A stretch of 15,015 bases of DNA from CAZEFK01 sp964511405. GTDB lineage: Bacteria; Pseudomonadota; Alphaproteobacteria; Elsterales; Elsteraceae. Positions 7,012 to 12,669 of this stretch are shown in pieces. Below the pieces are notes generated by a model. It did no database searches. It had not been told where the DNA came from and saw nothing but the letters and a program-made list of their open reading frames with translations. The position numbers and the translations under genes were made by a program. The stretch covers positions 1 to 15,015 of the forward strand of contig CAZEFK010000180.1 of NCBI GenBank assembly GCA_964511405.1, given 5' to 3'. Positions within the stretch are counted from its first letter, which is position 1. Every line of letters starts with the position of its first letter.

Positions 7012-7569
7012 CTACAGCTCGATCCGCCACCGCAGTTCCTCGGTCGCGCCATAGGCGGCGCCCAGGCGGAAGCGCTCGACCAGCCGGCCGCCGCAGCCCG
7101 CGACCACCCGCTGGGACGCCGTGTTGGCCAGCGCCGTCGTCAGCTCGACATGGGGCAGGCCCAGCCCGCGCGCCTCGGCCAGCATCAGCCGCAGGGCCTG
7201 GCCGGCATGGCCCATGCCCCGCTTCCAGGGCACCACCGTATAGCCGATGTGGCCCAGCACATGGGGCGGCAAGGCGGGCGTGCCCGGCTGCCAGCGCAAC
7301 CCGATGCTGCCGGTAACCGTGCCATCGAAGATCCAGCGCCGGAATCCGGGCAGCCGCGGGACCTGCGAGCCGTCGGGCAGGATGATCGGGGCACCCTTGG
7401 CGTCGGGATCGTCGAGGCTGGCGACGAAGGCGGCGGGATCCTCGGCGATCCGCGCCAGCTCCTCGCGTGCCGCGGCGGCACCGCGGACGGTATCGGGCGA
7501 CCAGCCCAGCTCCAGCAGCGTCCGGTAGCCGGGCAGGAGATCCAGGGACGGCTTGGCCAGACGGATCAC
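7012..7569 (-). CDS. GNAT family N-acetyltransferase
   Basis: 185 residues, cytoplasmic. The start is GTG at 7569, sharing a 4-base GTGA overlap with the metY stop, so it is translationally coupled. The GNAT core runs from about residue 80: a strand pair (GTVTGSIGLRW, then HIGYTVVPWKRGMGHAGQAL), where the RGMGHAGQA turn is the acetyl-CoA pyrophosphate-binding motif A, followed by helix LRLMLAEARGLGL and motif B (HVELTTALANTASQRVVAGCGGRLVE in parts). The N-terminal 75 residues, with DLLPGYRTLLELGW and a Pro/Asp-rich loop, resemble the COG3981 type of predicted acetyltransferase. The acceptor is unknown. Its place behind metY is suggestive of amino-acid metabolism, but nothing in the sequence proves it. 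Confidence 0.92.
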   Translation of the reverse strand: MIRLAKPSLDLLPGYRTLLELGWSPDTVRGAAAAREELARIAEDPAAFVASLDDPDAKGAPIILPDGSQVPRLPGFRRWIFDGTVTGSIGLRWQPGTPALPPHVLGHIGYTVVPWKRGMGHAGQALRLMLAEARGLGLPHVELTTALANTASQRVVAGCGGRLVERFRLGAAYGATEELRWRIEL

Positions 7570-8843
7570 GCGGCCAGCGCCTGGTCCAGGTCGCGGATCA
7601 GGTCGGCGACGGTCTCCAGCCCGATCGACAGCCGCACGACCTCGGGCCCGGCGCCGGCGGCGACTTGCTGCTCGGCGGTCAGCTGCCGGTGGGTGGTCGA
7701 CGCCGGATGCAGGATCAGGCTGCGGGTGTCGCCGATATTGGCCAGGTGACTGAAGATCTCGACCGACTCCACCAGCTTGACGCCGGCGGCGTAGCCGCCC
7801 GTGAGCCCGATGGTGAACACCGAGCCGGCGCCGCGCGGCAGGTACTTGTCGGCCAGCGGCCGGTAGCGGCTGCCGGGCAGGCCGGCATAGGAGACCCAGG
7901 CGACCGCCGGATGCCGGGCCAGGTGCTCGGCGACCGCCGCCGCGTTGGCGCAGTGACGCTCCATGCGCAGCGGCAGGGTCTCGATCCCGGTGATGGTCAG
8001 GAACGCGTTCATGGGGGCCAGGGCCGGGCCGAGGTCGCGCAGCCCGACGGCATGGGCATGCACCGTATAGGCCAGGTCGCCGAAGTTCTCGTGGAACTTC
8101 AGACCGTGATAGGCAGGTTCGGGCTGGCTGAGGGCCGGGTATCGGTCGGACGCCGACCAGTCGAAGCGGCCGCTGTCGACCACCGCGCCGCCCATGGCGT
8201 TACCGTGGCCGCCCAGGAACTTGGTGGTCGAATGCACGACCAGGTCGGCGCCCCATTCGATCGGGCGGCACAGCCAGGGCGTCGCCATCGTGTTGTCGAC
8301 GATCAGCGGCACGCCGGCAGCCCGGGCATGGGCGGCGATGGCCGCGATGTCCGAGACCGAGCCCGCCGGGTTGGCCACGCTCTCGCAGAAATAGGCGCGG
8401 GTGCGGTCGGTGGTGGCGCGGGCGAAGGCGTCGGGGTCGTCGGCATCGACGAACCGGCACTCCCAGCCGAACTTCTTGAAGGTCCGGCCGAACTGGGTGA
8501 TCGAGCCGCCATAGAGGCGGTTGGCCGCGACCAGATCGGCGCCCGGCGCCATCAGCGGGAACACGGCCAGGATCTGGGCGGCGTGGCCGGAGGCGCAGCA
8601 GGTGGCGCCGCGGCCGCCTTCCAGGCTGGCGATGCGCTCCTCCAGCACCGCGACCGTGGGATTGGTCAGGCGCGAATAGATGTAGCCGTAGCTCTGCAGG
8701 TTGAACAGCGATGCCGCCTGGTCGACGTCGTCGAAGACATAGGCGGTGGTCTGGAAGATCGGCGTCGCGCGCGCGCCGGTGGTCGGGTCGGGCTGGGCGC
8801 CGGCATGGATGGCGCGGGTTTCGAAGCCGTAACGGTCGGCCAT
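7566..8843 (-). CDS. metY: O-acetylhomoserine sulfhydrylase (aminocarboxypropyltransferase)
   Basis: PLP enzyme of the Cys/Met-metabolism family that makes homocysteine (or methionine) from O-acetylhomoserine and sulfide or methanethiol; cytoplasmic tetramer. 425 residues, the usual length. The ATG at 8843 has AGGAG (8852-8856) 8 bases upstream. The 60-codon extension of the open frame into the previous gene is rejected, because the family starts at FETRAIHAGAQPDPTTGAR. Family marks: GYIYSRLTNPT (53-63), which supplies the phosphate-contacting Tyr/Arg to the neighbouring subunit; ASGHAAQ (84-90); D183 in IVDNTMATP binding the pyridine nitrogen; K208 in HSTTKFLGGHG as Schiff-base lysine; and HPASTTHRQL (379-388), the characteristic C-terminal substrate loop. 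Cystathionine gamma-synthase is a less good fit. No SAM riboswitch fits in the 11 bases before it. Confidence 0.96.
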   Translation of the reverse strand: MADRYGFETRAIHAGAQPDPTTGARATPIFQTTAYVFDDVDQAASLFNLQSYGYIYSRLTNPTVAVLEERIASLEGGRGATCCASGHAAQILAVFPLMAPGADLVAANRLYGGSITQFGRTFKKFGWECRFVDADDPDAFARATTDRTRAYFCESVANPAGSVSDIAAIAAHARAAGVPLIVDNTMATPWLCRPIEWGADLVVHSTTKFLGGHGNAMGGAVVDSGRFDWSASDRYPALSQPEPAYHGLKFHENFGDLAYTVHAHAVGLRDLGPALAPMNAFLTITGIETLPLRMERHCANAAAVAEHLARHPAVAWVSYAGLPGSRYRPLADKYLPRGAGSVFTIGLTGGYAAGVKLVESVEIFSHLANIGDTRSLILHPASTTHRQLTAEQQVAAGAGPEVVRLSIGLETVADLIRDLDQALAA

Positions 8844-8854
8844 GGGCAAGGCTC

Positions 8855-9331
8855 CTAACGGCGCCGGCGGGCGCTGACGATGCCGGTGTTGATGCCGCTC
8901 CAGCCGAGCTCGCCGCTGAGGCGCGCGAACTCGATCTTGGGGCAGCGGTTCATGACGACCTGGAGGCCGGCCGCCTCGGCCAGCGCCGCGGCGTCGTCGT
9001 TGCGCACGCCGACCTGCATCCACAGCACCTTGGCGCCGAGGGCGATGGCTGACTCGGCGATCGGCAGCACCTGGTCGGCGCGGCGGAACACATCGACCAT
9101 ATCGACCGGGCCGGCGATGTCCTCCAGCCGTGCCGCCACCGTCTCGCCCAGCAGCTCTTGCCCGGCCGCGCCGGGATTGACCGGGATCACCCGGAAGCCC
9201 TTTCCGGTCAGGTATTTCTGCACGAAGTAGGAGGGCCGGTTCCAGTTGGTCGAGGCGCCGACCATGGCGATGGTGCGGACCGAGCGCAGGATGCGGCGCA
9301 GATAGGCGTCGTCGTAGCTGTCGTGGTTCAT
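8855..9331 (-). CDS. CoA-binding (Rossmann-fold) protein, YccU family
   Basis: 158 residues from ATG at 9331, with AGGAT (9339-9343) at 7 bases, overlapping the stop of the crotonase gene. The open frame extends to 9568 but that part is antisense-like and inside the crotonase gene. The CoA-binding domain covers nearly all the protein: TIAMVGASTNWNRPSY (20-35) is the nucleotide-binding loop with the typical N-R-P-S-Y, GFRVIPVNPG (45-54) the second strand, VDMVDVFRRADQV (76-88) the third, VLWMQVGVRND (102-112), and VVMNRCPKIE (125-134) the conserved tail motif. The family resembles the CoA-binding part of succinyl-CoA synthetase. Its biochemical role is not established. It is co-transcribed with a crotonase and metY, spaced 10 and 11 bases. 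Confidence 0.95.
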   Translation of the reverse strand: MNHDSYDDAYLRRILRSVRTIAMVGASTNWNRPSYFVQKYLTGKGFRVIPVNPGAAGQELLGETVAARLEDIAGPVDMVDVFRRADQVLPIAESAIALGAKVLWMQVGVRNDDAAALAEAAGLQVVMNRCPKIEFARLSGELGWSGINTGIVSARRRR

Positions 9332-9341
9332 GGGGGCGATC

Positions 9342-10124
9342 CTAGCTGCACCATGTGGGCTGGCGCTTGGCCAGGAAGGCGTCGATGCCCTCGGCGGCGT
9401 CGGGCTCGGCCATGTTGCGGGCCATGACCGCCGAGGCATAGGCATAAGCCTCGGCCAGCGGCAGCTCGCGTTGCCGGTAGAAGGCCTCCTTGCCGATCGC
9501 CAGCACGCGGGCCGGCTTGGCGGCAATGCGGGCGGCGAGGTCGGCGACCGCGGCATCCAGCTCGGCATCGGGCACGACGCGGTTGACCAGGCCGATGCGC
9601 CGGGCCTCGGCGGCGTCGACCGGGTCGCCCGTGAGCAGCATCGCCATGGCCGGCTTGGCGGCGACCGCGCGGCTCAGCGCGACCATGGGTGTCGAGCAGA
9701 ACAGGCCGATATTGACTCCAGGCGTGGCGAAGCGGGCGCTCTCGGCGGCCACCGCCAGGTCGCAGGTCGCGACCAGCTGGCAGCCCGCCGCCGTGGCGAT
9801 GCCATGGACACGCGCGATCACCGGCTGGGGCAGGGTGACGAGGCGCAGCATCAGGCGGCTGCACTGCTCGAACAGGGCCGCGACCGCCGCCAGGTCGCGG
9901 CAGGCCTTGAGCTCCTTCAGGTCGTGCCCGGCCGAGAACGCCGGGCCGGCGCCGGCCAGCACCACCACGCGCACGCCGGGGTCGCCGGCGATGCGGTCGA
10001 GGGCGGCGTGCAGCGCCGCCATCAGGGCGCGCGACAGGGCGTTGCGCTCGGCCGGCCGGTTGAGGGTGAGCGTCGCCACCGGGCCGTCGCGGGCCTCGGC
10101 GAGCACGGGCGGGCTCATGTCCAT
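9342..10124 (-). CDS. Enoyl-CoA hydratase/isomerase family protein, ECHDC3-like
   Basis: 260 residues from ATG at 10124 with GAGGGG (10133-10138) at 8 bases. An internal ATG two codons on is equally in frame. The crotonase fold is clear: LNRPAERNALSRALM (21-35), the oxyanion-hole region FSAGHDLKEL (63-72), GIATAAGCQLVATCDLAVA (108-126) and TPGVNIGLFCSTPM (134-147). In standard hydratases two glutamates catalyse water addition (E144 and E164 of the rat enzyme). Here the matching positions look like Q116 (GCQL instead of GCEL) and G136 (TPG instead of QPE). That pattern, and GVNIGLFCSTP, resembles the ECHDC3 branch, whose reaction is unclear. The CoA-thioester fold is safe; simple hydratase activity is not. 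It is the first gene of the run containing metY, divergent from rplM. Confidence 0.93.
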   Translation of the reverse strand: MDMSPPVLAEARDGPVATLTLNRPAERNALSRALMAALHAALDRIAGDPGVRVVVLAGAGPAFSAGHDLKELKACRDLAAVAALFEQCSRLMLRLVTLPQPVIARVHGIATAAGCQLVATCDLAVAAESARFATPGVNIGLFCSTPMVALSRAVAAKPAMAMLLTGDPVDAAEARRIGLVNRVVPDAELDAAVADLAARIAAKPARVLAIGKEAFYRQRELPLAEAYAYASAVMARNMAEPDAAEGIDAFLAKRQPTWCS

Positions 10125-10144
10125 GGCGATTTCCCCTCGGTTTT

Positions 10145-10160
10145 CACCGCGTTTGCGGTG
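10145..10160. repeat. Perfect 6-bp inverted repeat between the crotonase gene and rplM
   Basis: CACCGC (10145-10150), loop GTTT, GCGGTG (10155-10160). It is followed at once by CGGTA/TACCG (10161-10165 and 10172-10176). The pair sits over a possible plus-strand promoter, with TTTTCA at 10141-10146 and TATCAT at 10164-10169 spaced 17 bases. A dyad placed in the spacer of a promoter is a typical operator position. On the minus strand it would form a hairpin in the leader of the crotonase gene instead. It is not followed by a T run, so I do not call a terminator. Confidence 0.35.
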
Positions 10161-10212
10161 CGGTATCATCTTACCGTGCGTCAGTTCGGCCGAGTTCCAG
10201 GCGATTTCGCGC

Positions 10213-10242
10213 TTGACGCAGCGGGCCGCCGCGGCGTATCGG
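10213..10242 (+). promoter_or_regulatory. rplM: Candidate promoter for rplM-rpsI
   Basis: TTGACG (10213-10218), an 18-base spacer and TATCGG (10237-10242) lie 68 bases before the rplM start. The -35 is five of six to consensus; the -10 is only three of six. A second candidate (TTTTCA at 10141-10146 with TATCAT at 10164-10169, spacer 17) lies further upstream, so the pair may have two start sites. Neither has been tested by transcript data. Confidence 0.33.
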
Positions 10243-10310
10243 ATCCGCCCTGACTGCGGGCCCCGCCCTCGCCGGCCATGCGCTCGCTCATCCCCATGGA
10301 TCCTCGCCTC

Positions 10311-10775
10311 ATGAAGACCTACTCCGCCAAGCCGAGCGAGATCGAGAAGAAGTGGTTCGTCATCGACGCCGACGGCGTCGTGCTCGGCCGGCTCGCCAGC
10401 ATCATCGCCAACCGCCTGCGCGGCAAGCACAAGACCAGCTACACCCCGCACATGGATTGCGGCGACCATATCGTAGTGATCAACGCCGAGAAGGTCCGGG
10501 TCACGGGCGACAAGAAGCAGCAGAAGAAATTCTACTGGCACACCGGCTATCCGGGCGGGATCAAGGAACGGACGATCGGCGCCATCCTGGGCGGCGCCCA
10601 TCCCGAGCGGGTGATCGAGAAGGCCGTGGAGCGCATGGTGCCGCGCGGGCCGCTCGGCCGCCAGCAGATGCGCAACCTGCGCGTCTACAAGGGCCCGAGC
10701 CATCCGCACGAGGCCCAGACGCCCGCCGTGCTCGACGTCGCCGGCATGAATCCCAAGAACGCCCGGAGCGCCTGA
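10311..10775 (+). CDS. rplM: 50S ribosomal protein L13
   Basis: Large-subunit protein that binds 23S rRNA early in assembly. 154 residues from ATG at 10311, giving MKTYSAKPSEIEKKW, the usual alphaproteobacterial start. Two upstream in-frame ATGs (10278 and 10296) would add non-conserved residues, and no start has a strong ribosome-binding site. Conserved L13 marks are VIDADGVVLGRLAS (17-30), RLRGKHKTSYTPHMDCGD (34-52 region), HTGYPGGIKERT (77-88), ERVIEKAVERMVPRGPLGRQQ (99-119 region) and LRVYKGPSHPHEAQ. The residues after that (TPAVLDVAGMNPKNARSA) form a longer tail than in enterobacteria. It is followed after 4 bases by rpsI, the normal bacterial pair. Confidence 0.99.
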   Translation: MKTYSAKPSEIEKKWFVIDADGVVLGRLASIIANRLRGKHKTSYTPHMDCGDHIVVINAEKVRVTGDKKQQKKFYWHTGYPGGIKERTIGAILGGAHPERVIEKAVERMVPRGPLGRQQMRNLRVYKGPSHPHEAQTPAVLDVAGMNPKNARSA

Positions 10776-10779
10776 TCCC

Positions 10780-11271
10780 ATGACGATCCAAGACAAGCCG
10801 GCCGGCCTCGCCGGCCTCGCCGTCCTCCAGAAGGCGGCGGTCGCCGCCCAACCGGCCGAGGAAGCCCAGCCCCAGCGCGACGCCCAGGGCCGTGCCTACG
10901 CCACCGGCAAGCGCAAGAACGCGATCGCCCGGGTGTGGGTGAAGGCGGGGTCGGGCAAGCTGACCATCAACGGCCGCGAGGGCGAGGCCTATTTCGCCCG
11001 GCCCGTGCTGCGCATGATCATCAGCCAGCCGTTCCTGGTCGCCAACCGCATGAACCAGTTCGACGTGGTCGCCACGGTCACCGGCGGCGGCCTGTCGGGC
11101 CAGGCCGGCGCGGTCCGCCACGGCATCAGCCGGGCCCTGACCTTCTATGAGCCCGGCCTGCGGCCGGTGCTGAAGCAGGGCGGCTTCCTGACCCGCGACA
11201 GCCGCGTCGTCGAGCGCAAGAAGTACGGCAAGGCCAAGGCCCGCCGCAGCTTCCAGTTCTCCAAGCGCTAG
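10780..11271 (+). CDS. rpsI: 30S ribosomal protein S9
   Basis: Small-subunit protein whose C-terminal tail reaches toward the P-site tRNA. 163 residues, against about 130 in most bacteria. The extra part is an Ala/Gln/Pro-rich N-terminal extension (residues 1-36), and the S9 core begins at GRAYATGKRKNAIARVWVK (37-55). Family marks include GSGKLTINGRE (57-67), ANRMNQFDVVATVTGGGLSGQAGAVRHGISRAL (in parts, 88-120), LTRDSRVVERKKYGKAKARR (137-156) and the invariant ending FQFSKR. Such N-terminal extensions of S9 occur in some alphaproteobacteria. The start 4 bases after the rplM stop supports joint translation. No terminator is seen after its stop (11269-11271); the next gene starts 8 bases on. 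Confidence 0.99.
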   Translation: MTIQDKPAGLAGLAVLQKAAVAAQPAEEAQPQRDAQGRAYATGKRKNAIARVWVKAGSGKLTINGREGEAYFARPVLRMIISQPFLVANRMNQFDVVATVTGGGLSGQAGAVRHGISRALTFYEPGLRPVLKQGGFLTRDSRVVERKKYGKAKARRSFQFSKR

Positions 11272-11279
11272 CCCGGACG

Positions 11280-11810
11280 ATGACCGGCCCCTTGATCCTT
11301 CCTTGGAAGGGCAGGCTGCCGGTCATCCACCCCACGGCCTATGTGGCGCCCAACGCCACGATCATCGGCGACGTCGAGATCGGCCCCGAGGCCAGCATCT
11401 GGTTCGGGGTCGTGATCCGCGGCGACGTCCACGAGATCCGCATCGGCGCCCGCACCAATGTCCAGGACCTGACCATGGTCCACGCGACCCAGGGGCGGGC
11501 CGGCACCTATATCGGCGACGACGTCACCATCGGCCATGGCGCCGTGCTCCATGCCTGCGTCCTGGAGGCCCGCTGCTTCGTGGGCATGGGCGCGGTGGTG
11601 CTGGACGAGGCGGTGGTCGAGAGCGAGGCCATGGTCGCGGCCGGCGCCGTGGTCACGCCGGCCAAGCGGGTGCCGACCGGCGAGCTGTGGGCCGGCAACC
11701 CGGCCAAGCTGATGCGGCCGCTCAAATCAGGCGAGCGCGAGGGGCTGCTGGCCTCGGCCACCCGCTATGTCGGCTACGCCCGGGGCTACCAGGCCGCTCC
11801 GGCGGAGTAG
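11280..11810 (+). CDS. Gamma-class carbonic anhydrase family protein (left-handed beta-helix)
   Basis: 176 residues, cytoplasmic, expected trimer with metal sites between subunits. ATG at 11280, 8 bases after rpsI. Hexapeptide repeats run from about 15 to 135 (HPTAYVAPNATIIGDVEIGPEASIWFG and so on, in repeats of six). The metal-binding histidines fit the gamma-CA spacing: H68 (MVHAT), H86 (TIGHGAVL) and H91 (LHAC). R48 and D50 (IRGDV) and Q62 match the conserved active-site set. The 176-residue length suits the YrdA/CaiE/PaaY-type relatives, for which carbonic anhydrase activity is sometimes present and sometimes not. Its usual label is therefore 'family protein'. It may be cotranscribed with rplM-rpsI. 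Its last 25 bases overlap the end of the convergent DUF1194 gene. Confidence 0.95.
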   Translation: MTGPLILPWKGRLPVIHPTAYVAPNATIIGDVEIGPEASIWFGVVIRGDVHEIRIGARTNVQDLTMVHATQGRAGTYIGDDVTIGHGAVLHACVLEARCFVGMGAVVLDEAVVESEAMVAAGAVVTPAKRVPTGELWAGNPAKLMRPLKSGEREGLLASATRYVGYARGYQAAPAE

Positions 11811-12586
11811 GCGGGACTCCGCGGCGGCGCGACGGCTTCCGCCAGCTCGGTGCGCCTGGGCCCGGTCTCGCGCCGCGCGATCTCGGCGACCAGCTTCGTC
11901 ACGATGGCCTCGCCGAAGTCCTCGAAGGTGGCGGCCGGGATGGTGAAGGCGCCGGGGCCGCCGACCACGTTGGCCTTGTACCAGTCCAGCAGCCCGGGCT
12001 CCTCGGTCAGGATCGGCAGGCCGTTGATGACGATGTCCTGGGCCAGGGCCTCGTCGCGCGCCTTGGCGGCGTCGCGGCCGTTGTTGTTGCTGCCGTCGCC
12101 CGAGATGTCGATGACCCGGCGGGCGCCGGTGTAGCCGTTCTGGGGGAACAGCTTCAGGCTGTAGTCGATGGCGCCCGACAATGACGTGGCGCTGCCGGGC
12201 ATGCGCCTGACATGGGCGACGGCGGCGGCGAACTCGGCCGCGCTGCTGCGATCGCGGACCAGCATCCACGGCACCGTCTGCTCGTAGTTGCCATAGGCCG
12301 ACCATTGCGCCAGCGTCACGGCGATGCCGCCCAGGGCCAGGCGGCCCACGGCGTCGATCACGCGCGGATCGCGGAAGGCGTTGGCGTAGCCCTGCATCTG
12401 CAGCGCGAACCGCTCGTCGTTGACCGACAGCGAGACGTCGACCGCCAGCACCAGCTCGACATCCACCGCCTGGCCTGTGGGGGCCGCCGCATCGTTGGGG
12501 TCCGACGCCCGGGCCGGGCCGCCACAGACCAGCGTGCCGATCACCAGTGCCGCGGCCAGCCAGCCGCGCGCCAAAAGCTTCGCCAT
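11786..12586 (-). CDS. Secreted DUF1194 protein, VWA-like fold
   Basis: 266 residues from ATG at 12586. GGAGAGGA (12589-12596) sits immediately upstream, and an earlier ATG at 12598 overlaps that site, so it is rejected. The signal peptide ends ARA (residue 27) before SDPND. The rest is a single VWA-like domain: VELVLAVDVSLSVND (43-57) carries the metal-site DxSxS (D50, S52, S54). Further expected metal-site residues are T134 in MPGSATSLSGAI and D164 in VIDISGDGSNNN. The C-terminal PAATFEDFGEAIVTKLVAEI is a typical DUF1194 ending. Exported and probably periplasmic; the binding partner is unknown. It lies 83 bases downstream of phaC on the same strand, and no convincing terminator separates them, so co-transcription is possible. 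Confidence 0.92.
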   Translation of the reverse strand: MAKLLARGWLAAALVIGTLVCGGPARASDPNDAAAPTGQAVDVELVLAVDVSLSVNDERFALQMQGYANAFRDPRVIDAVGRLALGGIAVTLAQWSAYGNYEQTVPWMLVRDRSSAAEFAAAVAHVRRMPGSATSLSGAIDYSLKLFPQNGYTGARRVIDISGDGSNNNGRDAAKARDEALAQDIVINGLPILTEEPGLLDWYKANVVGGPGAFTIPAATFEDFGEAIVTKLVAEIARRETGPRRTELAEAVAPPRSPAYSAGAAW

Positions 12587-12669
12587 CGTCCTCTCCATTC
12601 CTGACGGGACGGAGAACGATGGTTGGAAGCGACCGGCTCGCGGTGACGCCGGCGGCTATTTAGCCTAAA

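Noticed and set aside
7002..7052. Longer start (ATG 7052) for the glycosyltransferase
   Set aside because: It would overlap the GNAT gene by 41 bases, lacks a ribosome-binding site and adds residues outside the usual GT-A start. It remains possible because the TTG at 7001 also has only a weak site.
8844..8854. SAM riboswitch expected near metY
   Set aside because: Only 11 bases separate it from the upstream gene. I saw no conserved riboswitch core by eye at 10125-10310 either, though a covariance-model search would be decisive.
7467..8858. 463-residue open frame on the plus strand
   Set aside because: Antisense to metY and the end of the GNAT gene; a mirror of codon bias, not a gene.
9330..10253. 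307-residue open frame on the plus strand
   Set aside because: Antisense to the crotonase gene; no recognisable motifs.
11303..12184. 293-residue open frame on the plus strand
   Set aside because: A frame-shifted shadow of the gamma-CA gene running on antisense to the DUF1194 gene; repetitive Arg/Gly/His composition.
12636..12665. Possible terminator between phaC and the DUF1194 gene (GGCTA-TT-TAGCC and CCGGC/GCCGG stems)
   Set aside because: Stems are only 5 bp, the first has a 2-base loop, and neither is followed by a T run on the minus strand.
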